From: Parelaphostrongylus tenuis
Lineage: Eukaryota > Nematoda > Chromadorea > Rhabditida > Metastrongylidae
Length of the DNA stretch: 64,000 nt
Direction: 5' to 3'
Assembly (NCBI GenBank): GCA_019055375.1
Contig: JAHQIW010005454.1
Location: 80,917-144,916, forward strand
Below the pieces are notes generated by a model, which saw nothing but the letters and a program-made list of their open reading frames with translations, made no database searches and was not told the origin of the DNA. Below are positions 1-14,500 of this stretch, in pieces (the first letter of the stretch is position 1; the number at the start of each line of letters is the position of its first letter). The position numbers and the translations under genes were made by a program.

Positions 1-3000
1 AATTCTTCGACATTAACGTTAGGTATGGCTTTCTATGAGGCTTATACCAGATGTGTTGAGCCACAGGATCAAGCATTGGAAACAAGGAATTATTTGTTAG
101 TGAGCAAAACCTTCTCTAAACAAGAAAACAATGCTCCGAACAAGTGTCACAGCATAATAACCTCTACGAAAAAAAAGACGCGAACATCACATCGATTTAT
201 GTCGCAAGTAAAAGTAACACATTGACTTTTGATTTCAACTTGTTGACGAAAATTTAGATCCGGTCACATTCATTTCTAGTCAACTTTACGACACTACAAA
301 AAAAAAACTTGTATCCTTTGCACAAGCTCCTAAAAGTTCATAACGGCAGCGTCTGCGCTTTCATACAGTACCCAATTCCTTTTGAAGTTCTTTTGAACTC
401 CCAAAACAGTTGAAGCAATCCGAAGCTTATATTTTGCCTACACCTAAGTTTTCCACAGGTCCCTCGCTTTTCTTTTCTTCTATGAATATAGACATTGGAC
501 TGAATCTTTTAGTAAAAAATATAGAACATTCATAAAAAAGATCAGTATAAAGTGTAAAAAATTTCGTATTATACAACACGATATTTCGTGTTAGATAGCC
601 CAACATAATATCCGAAAAACCAGGAATTTTGTGATAGTTTACGCTTTATCGGACATTAATGCTTCCACATCATATGTTTGCCGCATTCCTGTTTTTTCCA
701 CAATGATTTAGCGTCTCACCGTGGCAGGGTGTACCATGTGTCGAACTGTAATGTACAACGGGTGTTCTACACCCACCACCATACCAAAGCTGGAGAGTTC
801 GACATGCTTGTGAGGAAGCATGACTAAGAATAAATCCACGCAGTGGTATGGCCCCGTGAAATATTCTCGTGGGTACTTTCGCGGCAAAGCAGTAAACACC
901 ACGTACTCATGGTAAAACTAGGATGCTTTTAACCTTCCTTAGATAGGTGAAGCTCATTAAACTAGTCTGGTGGGGGAACTTAACGATAGGAGCTCACAGC
1001 TGCCGGGTCGGACTAGTCACTCGTTTACGAGATACAAGTGATGGCCACCAACTACGTCAAGCACCCATAGCACAGATGCACTACCACTTTTCAAGCGTTG
1101 TTTTCGTTTTCAAAAAGACTTTTAAAATGACAGCAAACGTAAAGATGAGTGCCGTATAGCAGAACTAATGTTAAGAATACTCCACCTAATGTTCTGATTT
1201 TTCGGCCAAGTAAGCATTTTCATAGCTCAGATCCATATAAACATATTGTAAAGGCAAGCCACTTATGGCTATGATTACGAGACTGGTTTCGGTTTAGTAA
1301 CAGAAAACCAAACAGCAAATGAAATACCGGATGACTGGGCTCCAGGAATTGGCCGAGAATTCGAGAGCTGCGTGATATTGTCCGCACATGAGTAACTGGC
1401 AGAAAGCTGAAAAAAAAATTTGAGACAGATGAAACAGCAAACAAATTTTGATACAAAACATTCAACATTAAACTACTGTGAAACCTAATCCCAAAAAAAA
1501 ACTTGGGTATGCTAGCTTGTTTAAATTTTACAATTTCCATTCTAAAATCATTTTCTTTGTGATCATTCTGAAAAAATATTGACGACTGGGCAGATATACT
1601 GATACAGAAGTTTTTCTCTAAGTGTCACTCTCAAGTGACTAACAACAAGGTTGATGGTTTTATATAATTCGTGTTAAAACTCCATTCTCAGCACATTTTA
1701 CAAGCTTATTTCGATGATAAAATAATGATTCAAAAGCATGAAACAATGTTGTTTATCAGTGTTTACAAGACTGTAACTGGAACAAAGGATGTAAACAAAA
1801 GAACAAAAACTCTTCCAGAAGTCATTCAAAAAAGCCGTTGTGATGTGGACTCCTACAAGTCACCCACGTTACGTCTAATTAGGTAGAAAAAAAACTGCAA
1901 ATTCACACGCAACAAATAGTGACTGAGGCACACATCTCTCATCCGATCGAAAAAAATCGCTTCAGGTCAATTTCTTACTTAAGTGACTTGGCAGCGACGA
2001 ATATGACTTTGGGAATCGTTATGAGGAATAGAAATCGGAAACAGATCGCGATGTACAGGATAGCACCTAGGCAGAAAAAGATGAAAAGTTTAGTCGGAAC
2101 TGAAAGGGAAGAACAACTCTCTTCACAAAAAAGTTGGAGGATATCTAGCTTATTGTAAAAGAACTATTTCGGCCTCACTTCGCTAAAAGACTCGTTTGGT
2201 CTTTTGAGTGACAGCTATGCGATAACCATGGGCAAAGCAGGCGGTTTCAGTGTTGCACTCGGTAAACAAGCAGTGCATTATGAATGCTAAGCTACAGTAT
2301 CAACTCAATCTAATGTTTATTGAGCATAAAAATCGGAAATATATTACAAGGCTCTGATGCCAACTGCCAATCTCATCCGACAGTATGTTAAGCAGTATAT
2401 TTATGTCACTCACACATATCTTGCCAGGTTATTGGCTCAAAAATTGCAAACAAGCACTATATAGCACATCCTGCGCTGATTCTTAGAGTGATAGATTGGG
2501 CACAAACATGATTTCTCCAGTTACTTGAAGTACATTGAACAGATGGGATTAGGATGAAAAACTGATACGTCGAAAAACAGAATGAAACTCAGCCTCACAT
2601 TACCCGATTTTTAGTGAACTACGTTGAAATTAAGTAGTTACAAATACTACTTTGCTTACTCACATTTGCACAAAAGCCCTTGTTTCGTAATTCCATCACA
2701 CTTCTTTTGTATATCGTGTACGCGGTTTATAAAGAACTCAATGGTAATTTAACATAGGGCACAAAATATATGTAAAAAGATGTTGTGCTGAGCAATGGCA
2801 GGAAAAAACCCAACTCTATAGTCAGAAATACTACGGTTAACTTCATGATCCCTCAACTTTTTAGCTACCGAAAAATTATTCTTCACTATCATACAACTAG
2901 CAGCTCCATAGCAGCCCAAAATCAAGTGTGCTCCAGTAAGCCGGTCACAGGAAATCAAGTGAGGTCATGGAAGAAATGAGTTATCTGCGGTAAGGAATTG

Positions 3001-3560
3001 TCTAACAAAAGTGGAAATCAATTATTTTTGAGATCACAGGCCAACATACTTCTACGATCATATATCAGAAGTGTTAAATATATGAATGGATGCTACACTA
3101 CATAACGGCTTTCCAACTTATCAAACAGGAAAAATCATAGGACAACTAGGCGTCACAAAGCAAGTGGATCTCTTGGATCGATGCACAAACAGTTGGTTAC
3201 ACAACAGCTTTCATAACAAGAAAAATAGAGATGGCAGAAAATAGTTAATAGCAAAAAGATCAATTAAGTAATCGATCAAGATAAATTTACTTAGCTCTTT
3301 CCTAATGATCAAGTGCTTTCAGAAGGCTTTTGAATGAAAGTTTTCGCTGGTCTAACGACTGTAAATCTTCGGTTTTGGAAGATAACTGACGATATTTCCA
3401 ATTAAATTCCAAAAAATAAAGTGGGAGTGAACGTTCAGTACAGCGCTTGCAGGTGTTCACCGATTAAGATGAAAATGGGGGGTGATATTTGATAGTTTGG
3501 AAGAAATAGTCGAAACAAAAAGAAATGGCAGAATAGGAGAAACCAAGGGAAAACACTCAC
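1..3560. other. Intronic DNA of the TFE-like gene, nothing recognised
   Basis: Low-GC sequence between exon G and the left edge. Both strands were read for a bHLH exon (DNHNLIERRRR-type) and none was found. Open frames here are short and lack coding character. Confidence 0.5.
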
Positions 3561-3638
3561 TGGTTGAGTCTTTCCGCTGGTTCTCCTCTGCTCGTCTTCG
3601 AGTGATAGAAGCTCGTCTATGATCAACTCGTCGTACAA
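3561..3638 (-). CDS. Internal exon G with the MITF/TFE-like acidic motif
   Basis: Acceptor TGCTTTCAG|TTG, donor CAACCA|GTGAGT, phase 0, 26 codons: LYDELIIDELLSLEDEQRR then TSGKTQP. The run DELIIDELLSLE aligns with DDVIDDIISLE of MITF. An upstream acceptor (AAACAG, about 3,670) would add EQYDPFECFQ but breaks phase with exon F. The following exon is not in the window. Confidence 0.65.
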
Positions 3639-6312
3639 CTGAAAGCACTCAAACGGATCGTATTGCTCTGTTTGAAATGACAAAGGTTGGTGAAAAGAAA
3701 AAAGCACGAAACACGAGCCCTTGTGGAGTGCTCTGGTCCTGTCAATTTCTAAGGTTTTTATAACTGATTTCTTTGAACACGAATTTACAAAAACATGCTC
3801 AGGATCAGGCTTAAGAAATTGATAAGACCCCAACCCTCCAGTAGCGCTGAAACATGCAATATTATGGATCAACAACAGCAATTGCATGCAAATGATAAAA
3901 TGAAATCACTTCTTTGTATGATCTTTTAGAGGGAGATGCCTCACTCGAAGCTCTAACGAAAGAGATTTTATCGAACAGGTTTTCGTGGTGATTTGTAAAG
4001 TTAAACAAGTCCGCGATGAGTAAAATCGTCAAGCTTCACTCTAATGTAAAACTCAAAAACTCAACAAAACGAACCCCTCTCTACCAGTCAGAAAACACCC
4101 GACCACACACAACATCATCAATGCGGCGCCGTTTTTGCCTCTTACCCTCCCTCTCAGCCTCATTCACTCTCTTAGCTTAGAAAACGTCAACATTACCAAT
4201 GTGCACAACAAATCCATTGTTGCATGCGATTAATAGAACGAACAGAGATGTAGCGATAATTGTATGAAATCGGCAAAGGTCACGCAAATCCTCACAATAA
4301 ACACAATATCGCCCAATAAAGACCAATTACGGTGCATACCCACCTCGCTTTGATTGAAAGATCCACTCCGAGGGCTATCACCAAACCGATGTACATCGGG
4401 GCTTTTCATCGACGGAGAATGATGATGATTCTGCAACTGCTGATATTCAGAATCGGTTCGAAAACAATCCAGAAAACAATGTCAGTATAAGGAAATCAGT
4501 GATTCTACTCCTCCAACTGGCTTTATTTATACAGTAAGCAATAGAAAAATATTTTTAAAATAATTTTTCAATTCACATAGACAGTTGAAATTTACTTTAA
4601 TTAGCTTAGTTCAAAGTGCTAATGTTAGCATTGAGTCATCATTAACAAAATTTGTTCTTAAAACAAACAAATTAAGATCTGTACACTGCAAAATCCGATG
4701 CGCTTTACCTGCACAACCCAAGCGGACTTTCTTGTTAACAATTTACGGAACACGAAAATTTTCGAAACAGGTGACTGCACAGATTTCGATGATTTCCTAA
4801 TTTCAGGAATTTTCCCATCATCAGAACGGGGAAATCTCGTAGAGGAAACTGAAATAACCCGACGACGAGATGGGAGGATAAACAAATCGGTGTTGGTCAT
4901 ACAGCCATGAAAGAGACGCTGCGAAAGGGGTATTGTGGGAACAGTAGCGAGTATAGTTATGAATAGAAGTTCCGAACACAGTCGCTAACTAACAGACAAC
5001 TGGAACGCTATGGAAGGTTCATATTTCGGAAGCGGGAGTGGTCTGTCCCGCCTCTTCCCCATAAAACGGGCCCGATAGCGTCCTTTTTTACACATAAATA
5101 CATACACAAGATAAGTACATACATATATGTACGTGACTTACACATGTATACACGGATATATGTGTATATGTGTACATATACATGTGTGCACATATACACA
5201 TATATATGCTATGCGTACATGTATAAGCATGCAAATACGAGACAGACGTTCAAGCAAAATATTCAATAATAAACCGCATGCGAAGTGTTTTGATATGCAC
5301 AACAAACTGATGACACCAAAAATTTAAGAATGTAACGGCCGACATGCACCGAAGTAATGATTTCGCACAAAATTAATGAATACCTTCAACTTTACACCTG
5401 TCTATCTTATGCTGTCTTGAACTTTACTACTGAAGTAGGAGACATTAAAAATTTCTGGTTTCTTCAAAGAAAAAGATGAAAGTTTCCCATCAATACTAAC
5501 TGATTTTCTAAGACGCAGAAAACGCTATTCCACCTCTATTTTGTGTCAAGGTCCATATATTTAGAACACAAAAGCAACTGAACAAACGGGAATTCGCCCA
5601 ACAAAACATGAGAGTGCTCTCCATGGTACCTCTATTGTTTGCGTCTTCCCTGCTAACGGTCGACATTCCGGCAATCTAATTGTGATATATTTTTGAGAGA
5701 AGGGGTTAAAGAACGAAGCGTTCAGCGCTGATTGATATCAGAAGGGTGAGCCGTGAATCCGATTGCATTAAGTATCAACAGGTGATTAGATGTATAGACG
5801 GCACTTATGTGACTTTCGGTGTACTAGTGATATGTGATATCTCTGGTAGATTCTTTTCAGATGAGTTTGCCACAATTTACCAACTCTTCAGGGGTGGAAA
5901 GAGCGGTGAACCTGGAGCACACAGGATCGAACAAACAATCAGCTAACCTGTATTTTTCAATTTACATACGACCCGTTATCACAATTACTGTGGCGCATTC
6001 CAGCGATCCTTGCATTCGATTCGCTTCGTCGTTTTCATTCTCCACAAAGATCTTCAAATTATTCACTTTCTGTTTAAGTTGCTACGAGAAGTTCTCGGCC
6101 TTTTGTGAATGTCGTAAAATGCTGGTCGAAACGATTCTCCTCGCAATCTTGGACACAGCTTAGCTAAGGGATTCTGCTAGACGCTCAGTTGACTGATTGC
6201 ACGAGTGTTGAGGAGGCGATCGAGCCACGGTATTACTCGTTTTTTGATACACTATAACACTATTTACTGCACTCAAACCTCCTGCATGTTTATGTATGTA
6301 TATGTAAACATT

Positions 6313-6343
<31 letters not shown>

Positions 6344-6375
6344 GATATGCTTGATATGCCTGTGTATATGCATAC

Positions 6376-6408
<33 letters not shown>

Positions 6409-8504
6409 CGAGTATATACATGCACATATACGCATACATACACATATATATATATATAAATACTATAAATGAGAAAGAACACTCATTTTAAACGAAGAAA
6501 TTCTGATATTTGAAATCGTAGTGATTGATAGATTGTCGTCTACTGTCGACAAACTAGATAAAAACAGCAAATATTGAAATGTTGAAAATAAGCATATTTT
6601 ACGGCAAGAATTAACCTTCAGATTATGCCCAGTAAAAAAAAAATATGCACGAATTTTAGAACCGCTACATCTAGATACGAGATTGGAACATCGAAAATCA
6701 TCGTTGGTGTGAAGTAATCGCGAAGTAAACAACTAATGATGTATAAAGCAAATTATTCGAAGTAGGATGTTTGAGACATTGAAAAAGATTTTGAAATTCG
6801 TGATACCGCAGTATCAAAAACCAAAAAACTAAATTGCTGAAGAATCGTAGGGAAGTGAGAGATTTCTTTGCGAGCTATATCAGGTACGATCACTTAAGAT
6901 AAACAGCCTCATTAACTAGAAGACTACTTTTGGAAAAATTACACTTCAGTGATCCCCACTATTGACGTGATGGGTACTTTGTGAGACTTGAACATTTCTA
7001 AATCACTTTTATCTCTAAACAGAGATAACGTGCAATGTGCGACCTGTTGTTTGGTCTGAACAACAGCAATCAATGATTTGATGAATAACAAGAGCATTCT
7101 TTTTTTTTGTACGTTGTAATAAGACAAAAGGATGTTTACCGTCGTTACACGATCAACGGCAAAAAAGTCGCTAGTGCACAATGTAAAAGATGACTGAACA
7201 AAATCCGATGTTCATCTGCTTCGATGAATACTAACTGAATTTCTAGTGCTTTGGTGCACAGCTGTGGCCTCCATGATTAGATACGAATATTTCTATATCA
7301 AAGTATAGAAGAGGGAAACCTGAGGTGGCCAATCGATGCGTCAAATCTGCAGCTTAGTTCGCCCGGTAGTTAGTATTGACAGAACTAACGAACACGATGT
7401 ATTGTTTACCGACTAGGAAATTGATTGAATGATAAATTCTCATCACATATTCAGTTTAACGGTTATGGTGACAAAAAGTTTATGTGTTGTGACTCGCTGT
7501 GATTTGATGGCGAAAAATGACCTCTAAACAAAACTCCACTATGTTTTGATGATGCTCAGGAATGAAACTCATTTGAGAGCAATCTACACAACCAGCTGTC
7601 ATCTTGAAAAACTCAACGTAAAACTACGAGTCACTCGCAGCATCAAATTCTTTTCACCTGAATACGAATTCGTTTATGATCGTAAGTCAGAAGATTGATT
7701 TTGATAGTTTGGTGATGGAGAGCTTTTGAGGCAAAAAAAAGTATGGAGAATCACTCGCCATTCATCAATTGAACAAATGACAGCGAAAACGATTGCATGT
7801 CAGAAGAAAAATTCGTAAGAAGATTACTAAACTCTTGAAACTCTATAAATGAAATTACCGAGTACAACTCTACTACTTCAATCGCGAGGAGATCTATAGC
7901 ACGCAATCGCCTGTAAAGAAGGCTAAAAAATTCATTAATAACCGAAGGCTGGTTGTTGTACAGCAACGCTCTAAATCAATCTACATAACCAGCATTTTTA
8001 GGAAAGTAAGGATAAAAAAATTGATTCAGCGTGTCAATTACGTATCATCGCCGCTATAAATGCATAAGTAACCAGAATGAACATTTACCAAAACGATCAT
8101 GTTCACTGGATCAATCACTAACCCTATTAACCCTTTCTCAAGCATCTCAAAAAATGGTTACCCAGATACCTTTAGCAAACCTCCGTAATACAGGCAATTA
8201 TGTGAAAATCCTGACAGTCATAACTTCTGAATAATACAGAGTATTATGAACTGACATAATTGCATGTTTGATTAAAAAATTGAAAATCAAGAGAAATTCT
8301 GTGATAAATCAAGCCGAATCAAAGTGTGGAAATGGAGTAGATGAGTATCGCCCAAGATCAATGGGAGCAGATTCGACAGTCATCAGAACATTCATAACGA
8401 AAAGATATCCTCGAGTAGCAGTCGCACCCACACGCGAAAAAGCTCGAAGACTTTTGTGGAATACAGATGTAAGGAAACGAATCGAATGTGAGAAGCAATG
8501 GGAT

Positions 8505-8542
<38 letters not shown>

Positions 8543-11500
8543 TGTATACATACATATACACATATATAATGTATATACTACCTAACAAACCTATTAACAT
8601 GGATGCCTTGATGAAAAAAAGCAGGGCCCTTAGCACCAACTGCCAAGAATTTCTTTTACAGATGTAAGGTTTCGACTCACTGAATGAACTGACCCATAAC
8701 TTTGGATGATAGCTTATTGATGACTTTGAATAAATTCCAATAAGTATCCTTAAAGACTTTAGACTCCTTTTTGAATCGAACACCATGAAAAACTGTTTAG
8801 GTAGACACTACAAGCGAAAACAACAAAAAAACTACAAGAAACACCACCTTACCACTCCCTATGGAAATCTGACTCCTCAATTAATACATTTCACTGGCTC
8901 CAAAAACTTCAATTTATGATCTAATAAAACAGTGAATTTTGCACTTTGTAGGCGAAAGATCGTAAATTTCGACGTGTTTATCTCAATAAATGCACTATGA
9001 GCTGTGATCTGTTTGTTTAAAGTTGAAAGGCACAATTGGCACAACAATTTCGCTCACGTACGATTGTACATAACGCGCGTCGTCCATTACAGTATTATAA
9101 AACGAGCAAATGTTTGAATTACAGTTGGTGTTGCAGCTTCTGACATTTGTCGAACTGAGTCTCTACGTAAGATCCTACCAAATTACCAAATCCGACATCG
9201 ACAAAGCTTGACAGTTTTCTATGAGATACCAACTATTTATACACAAACTAATGCCTGAATAGCTTTCGCTAACAAAAAAGAGAGTTTGTTGAGTAAAAAA
9301 AAGTATGTCGATAAATCGGGAAGTCTATACTGCTTGTCTTTGCACATGAAAAAAGTCATATTCCTTCTAAACTCTTGACCACAGACTAATTTAAACACGG
9401 AAAAGCTGTGAGATGTTCGATAGTGATGTCACTCCTGAATTTTCCATTGCACAATGTTCTTTATGTCGACAAGCAATAGCTCACATTATCAAATTTTCGC
9501 GATCGGATTCACATAAAACATCTAAATGACACAGAAAATTTCACGTTTCAGCCAACTAGCAAATATTAGGGTGGTGCAAAAGTGATTGCGGCTTATGCAT
9601 TCCTGAAACTGCCGCTTGATATTGGCAATGTTAAAAACCGAAATTACGCATATCTTGAAATCTGAAACCGCTTTACTTCTGCACCAACCATGGTATAAGA
9701 CCTTGGAAGAATCATATAATAAAAATGCGCAAATGAAATTTTCTCGCCCTAGATTACCTCTAGAGGAAAGGAAAACATTTGAAAAAAAAACGAAAAAAAT
9801 GCAATAAGTTATATTTTATATAACACACAAATAACGACTGGTGTACCATAAAGCATGTACGATGTCCGACATCGTACGATTTCAAGTAACTACCAGATAT
9901 GTACGAATGTGAGAGTGTAGTTGAGAACTTTCAGCACAAAACTAAACCAATACTAAAAATTTTATTTACTCCCAGATATCCATTACTGCTTTATAGCACC
10001 CAGTTCCAGATACAATACGATCTGCAGGATCATTCTCATGAACGATTTTAGTTGAGAAATACAGACTGAGGTCGGAACTTTAGGTAGAAACTTTCCTAAT
10101 GTCTTTCACCACGTGTTGCCAAACAATGACGTCACTACGGAGTATCAGCTGGGATTGAAAACAACACACGTCATCGAAGTATACTACCTCCCTCCCCCCC
10201 CCTAAATGTTCCATTCCGCAGTAATACAGGGCAGATTCTCAGACACAAAACGATCACTACGCTCCACCCGAAGTGGTCATGAAACACCTAGACACCTCTG
10301 TCTACGCCACAACGCGCGACTGCTAGTTAAAGTCTCACAGAACTTTATCACCGTCGATGTAAAACGTGAAAAAATGGAGAGGGAGATAAGAGGGTGCGCA
10401 ATAAATCAATCCGTGATTCTCTGTCGAGTTGGCAGTTAGCCAAGTAAACAAGTTCCCGAACAACGCCTCATCACCTGACTATTGCGACTTGTGCGAGACG
10501 GTGTGTGTAAGAGTTATGGGGCGAAGTGAGCACAGAAAAACGGCTGGATAGTGACCTCGAAATGTGTATTAACGCTAACAAAAAACGCACTGCTTGAGAT
10601 TGAAAGTCCCGACAAAATCTCGGCAAGTTCGAAAAATATTTGAGATTCTAATGAATCGAGAAAATCAGAAGTAAACTGTCGAAAAAAATGTAGCGATAAA
10701 CTGATTTTGAACAATTAATAAACGAAATTAAGACCACTACCCGGAACGATTTACTTCACGGGTAGTATATTTCAAAAAAAAAAAAATCAAAGAAACTACC
10801 TGGAATGGATGTTGCATCTTCCTTGGGGTGGAAATATTATTGGCTACTGGCGATGAAGCCGAGGTTAGACCGTGACCAACAGTGTTTCCGAATGGGAAGC
10901 CTCCACTACCTCTTTGAGCTGAAGCCGCTAATGCACCTGATTCCCGACGCTCCATCTAAAAATTCGAGTAAATAACTTCAAATAGTCACTAATGCCGTTC
11001 TAATGTCTCGTTAATCAAAAAAAAAACATTGAATTACTTCATTGACAATGTACTTCACAGCGAGATGGTTTCCAATAGATCTTTATTTCCTAATTTATTT
11101 TTGTTCGCTGTTTAAAACAAGATACTCGACATATGTCAAAACGCTGACAAGAGAACATTGAGGAATTTTCAGAATAAGACAGGCTAATCCAAAAGGATCT
11201 AAGAATTCTTCCAAAACATTGAATTTCAGTTTTGATAAACATGTTGCAGAATTTGTTACTACTGTTTGAGCTCCTAGACCATTAAGCAGCATGATAACTC
11301 AAATCAACTAATTCCTTTGCTTTATAAAAGTGCTGACATAGAAATACGTTTTCTAACCCCATTTCGAAACCTTACATCCTTCTATAACCCTTTCCAGTGA
11401 CCACTCTAAAATACTGGATAAAAAGTCAACGCGCCAACTTCAATTTGTCACTGATTACTCATCGTTTCAATGTACTCTCTCAGTTTCGAGAATCGAAAAT

Positions 11501-14500
11501 GAATCCGGAACACCTCAAAAACGCGCGACTTCGCACCGTACCTTCGACTAGATTTTCAATATAAGTGGCCTCCATCTATGATCATACAAGGACAACTATG
11601 TGTGAGTTCGCTCTCCAAAAAAACTTGGAAAACGGAATAACGGTAAGAATAATTGGAAAAAAGTCCAATTTGTGCGCCGATTTTTCGGTGCAATCGTAAC
11701 GCCCATAGAATAAGGTCGTTTGAAGAAAAAAACTCCTCCAGACTTTCAAGAATGCTAAGTCGGTCAAGCGTTACCAAATGAGAATAAAAAGTGTAATTAC
11801 AGCTTTATATCAACTCAGATGAAAACAATTTGTACAAACAAAATAGCCTTCATCAAAGCTCAGGTTGATTCAAAGCTAATCTTTCGGATTATTACTTGAC
11901 ATGACAAATTGGAGAAAACCAAAAACTTTTACTTCAATGTTGCGTTTTATTTTTGATCGGCTCGAGCACATCTAGCAAAAGTATTCTAATTCTATGCGCT
12001 AATATTACTACGTTGTTTTTTGCGATCACCTTGGCAAAAGTGCACTTGACGATAAATGAAATTGATTTTTTACAATTCCGCTGATATCTTTCGTAACAGA
12101 CGACAATGACTGGATCAATTCCGCCCTAAACACTCGATAATCATCTCATTAAAATGAGGTATCGAAAAAAGATTCCAAAAAGCGTGTAGTCACATATGAA
12201 CAAATTCAATTACTTCTCGCCGTCTGAATATGTACTCAGTTCTACAGCGTTTCATCGACCTCTTTGAAAACATGTTTGTCAGTTAGGAAGTGTCTTGCCG
12301 CCGTATTACGAGATAATGGTGGAACAACTGAATAGTAAATTAATCACGCAATGATCTCAGAGGTGTTGATCAAGTTTGATCGGAATGATCTTTGCCGCAA
12401 ATGTTATGGATGTCCATCATGATAACAACGTAGAGAAGAGACAGATAAAAAAGTCGAAAGGAGACAGACAGATGGAGAGAAAAATAGAGAGGAGAAAGAA
12501 AAAGCAAAGAAAGAGAGGGAAGGAAGAAAGGAAGAAGAGAGAGGAAGAAGAGAAAGAGAGAGAGAGAAAGAGAGAAGGGTAGAGAAAGAGGATGAAAAAG
12601 CGAAGGAGAGGGTGACTGTTCCTGTCGGAAAAAAGACCCTAACCATACCGCGCGACTGCACTTAAGCCGACTGAGCTACGAGACCTGAGCTCTTTATCCG
12701 TGCTTCATCCAAGAAAAACAAAAAAAAAACGGATAAAACAAGCAACTCACTTTTGAATGAAGACTAAGAGCGTTCGCCTCGTACGGTTCATCATCGTAAA
12801 AATGTGAAATGTTCATAGAAGGAAGATATGATGATGCTCTGCTCTCACCACGATACTGCCTCGTGGTAGTGGCGACACGATTAAAATACACACTGACAAC
12901 GACAACAGCGAGGAACGAGAACAAACAGCTGTCAGAATGTATTAAGGGGCGGTCGGTCGCGACCAATCACTAGAGTACACTGATCGACTCAAGAATGACG
13001 TTGAAGTACGATATTCTCACTAACATATCATAGAACCACTTCCGCCAACACTTGATGCCTAGAGGATGCCTTCTACCACTGCCCAATATGAGGATTCTCG
13101 GCTTGTTTTTTCCATCAATTGGCAACAACTAGAACTTCTGATTACCAACCTTTCTGCGTCGAGTAGCTAACGAAACGTCTCAAATATCGAGATATATTCA
13201 CTATTTGGCTCTCAATCCCACTCCGAGGTGTCGCTACCTTCTCGCCAAAAAACTTACTCCTTTGAGTTCATCTTACACAGTTCTCGCATCGATTTCACTC
13301 CACTGGGCTTGTCTTATCAATTGTGTCTAGACGAAAACGTCAAGGACATGGCGATAAATTCTTTACTGCTACCGACTTACTCACGCTTTCATAAAAATAA
13401 CAATGTGGTAGAGTTTTTAATGTCGACATAATAACCACAGCTGTATAAATAGGTGGCGGCAAATCTTCCATGAAGAAAAAAACTAGATAATTTTCCCACT
13501 TCTATTATAGTCTCATGTGGTGAAAAAATAGCACTAACATTGAATGTAAAAACAAGTTCTAATTTGTGAAGAAGGCTAATAGAATGACATCCATTTGAAA
13601 TTAGACTATTAGTAAAGTTTTCATTCGAGAACCAAAAATAAACTGGAAGAAAAAAGACAGACAAATGGCTGTCATTATCACGGCTTCATTCACTACTAAC
13701 ATTACACTCACTCACCCTATCGATCTTACTTTTCAACGCTTAATTATCCAAAAAAAGGAAAAAGAAACCTGGAGAAAAACTCCGAAACATAGAATTTGTT
13801 CCTCAAAAGTTGGGCGGTACTTTTTTTGAACAACTGAAATAGTCATTCAAATATGAATAGCATTTTTTGTACAAACAATGATCAAAGATGAGACTACACA
13901 AATAGTCATTTTGCTTCAAAATGGTAAAAAAAACTTATTGGGATATTGTATGGAAAATCCACCATGCAGATACGTGCTGATGGCCAAAATGGCGTTATGA
14001 AGTGTTTTAACTCTTAATCATTTTTTTTTTGTAAAAAAAAATTTTGAGAATAAAGTCAAATTGGAATTCAATGAGAAAAATTACTGTACAAATTCCTATG
14101 GATTCTTTTTTATTTATACAAAAGTTTCCAGAATGAAGTCAAATCGGAAATTGATGAGAAACTTAAAACAAAACAAACTCTAAATAAGTTTTTCCATTCA
14201 AAAACTTCGGATACTAAATGAAATTGAAGTTTAGTGAAGGAAATTATAAAATAAACTTTTAAATTTTTTTTTCTACAAAAGCATCGAAAATCATATCAAA
14301 TCGAAGCGTAGTGAGAATAAATACCGAACAACCTCTTGATAAGTGTCTTTTATGCGATAGTTTCAAGAATCAAGTCAAATTAGAGTTTGATGAGAAAAAC
14401 TACAAAAATAAACTCTTATTAATTCTTTCTTTTCGTAGAAAGACTTCGAGAATCCAGTCAAACGAAGTTCAATGAAAAAAATGACAAAATGAATTACAAG

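Larger units (their letters stand above)
4440..10799. other. Large intron between exons E and F
   Basis: About 6.4 kb of AT-rich DNA. It contains three TA-rich microsatellite blocks (5.09-5.24, 6.29-6.46 and 8.5-8.58 kb), one short mariner-type MITE (9.57-9.69 kb) and a run of C (10,188-10,202). No further exon is supported. Confidence 0.5.

Noticed and set aside
12376..12661. Lys/Arg/Glu-rich and Ser/Leu/Phe-rich frames on the two strands
   Set aside because: Both are produced by the polypurine tract; no start context, splice sites or domain.
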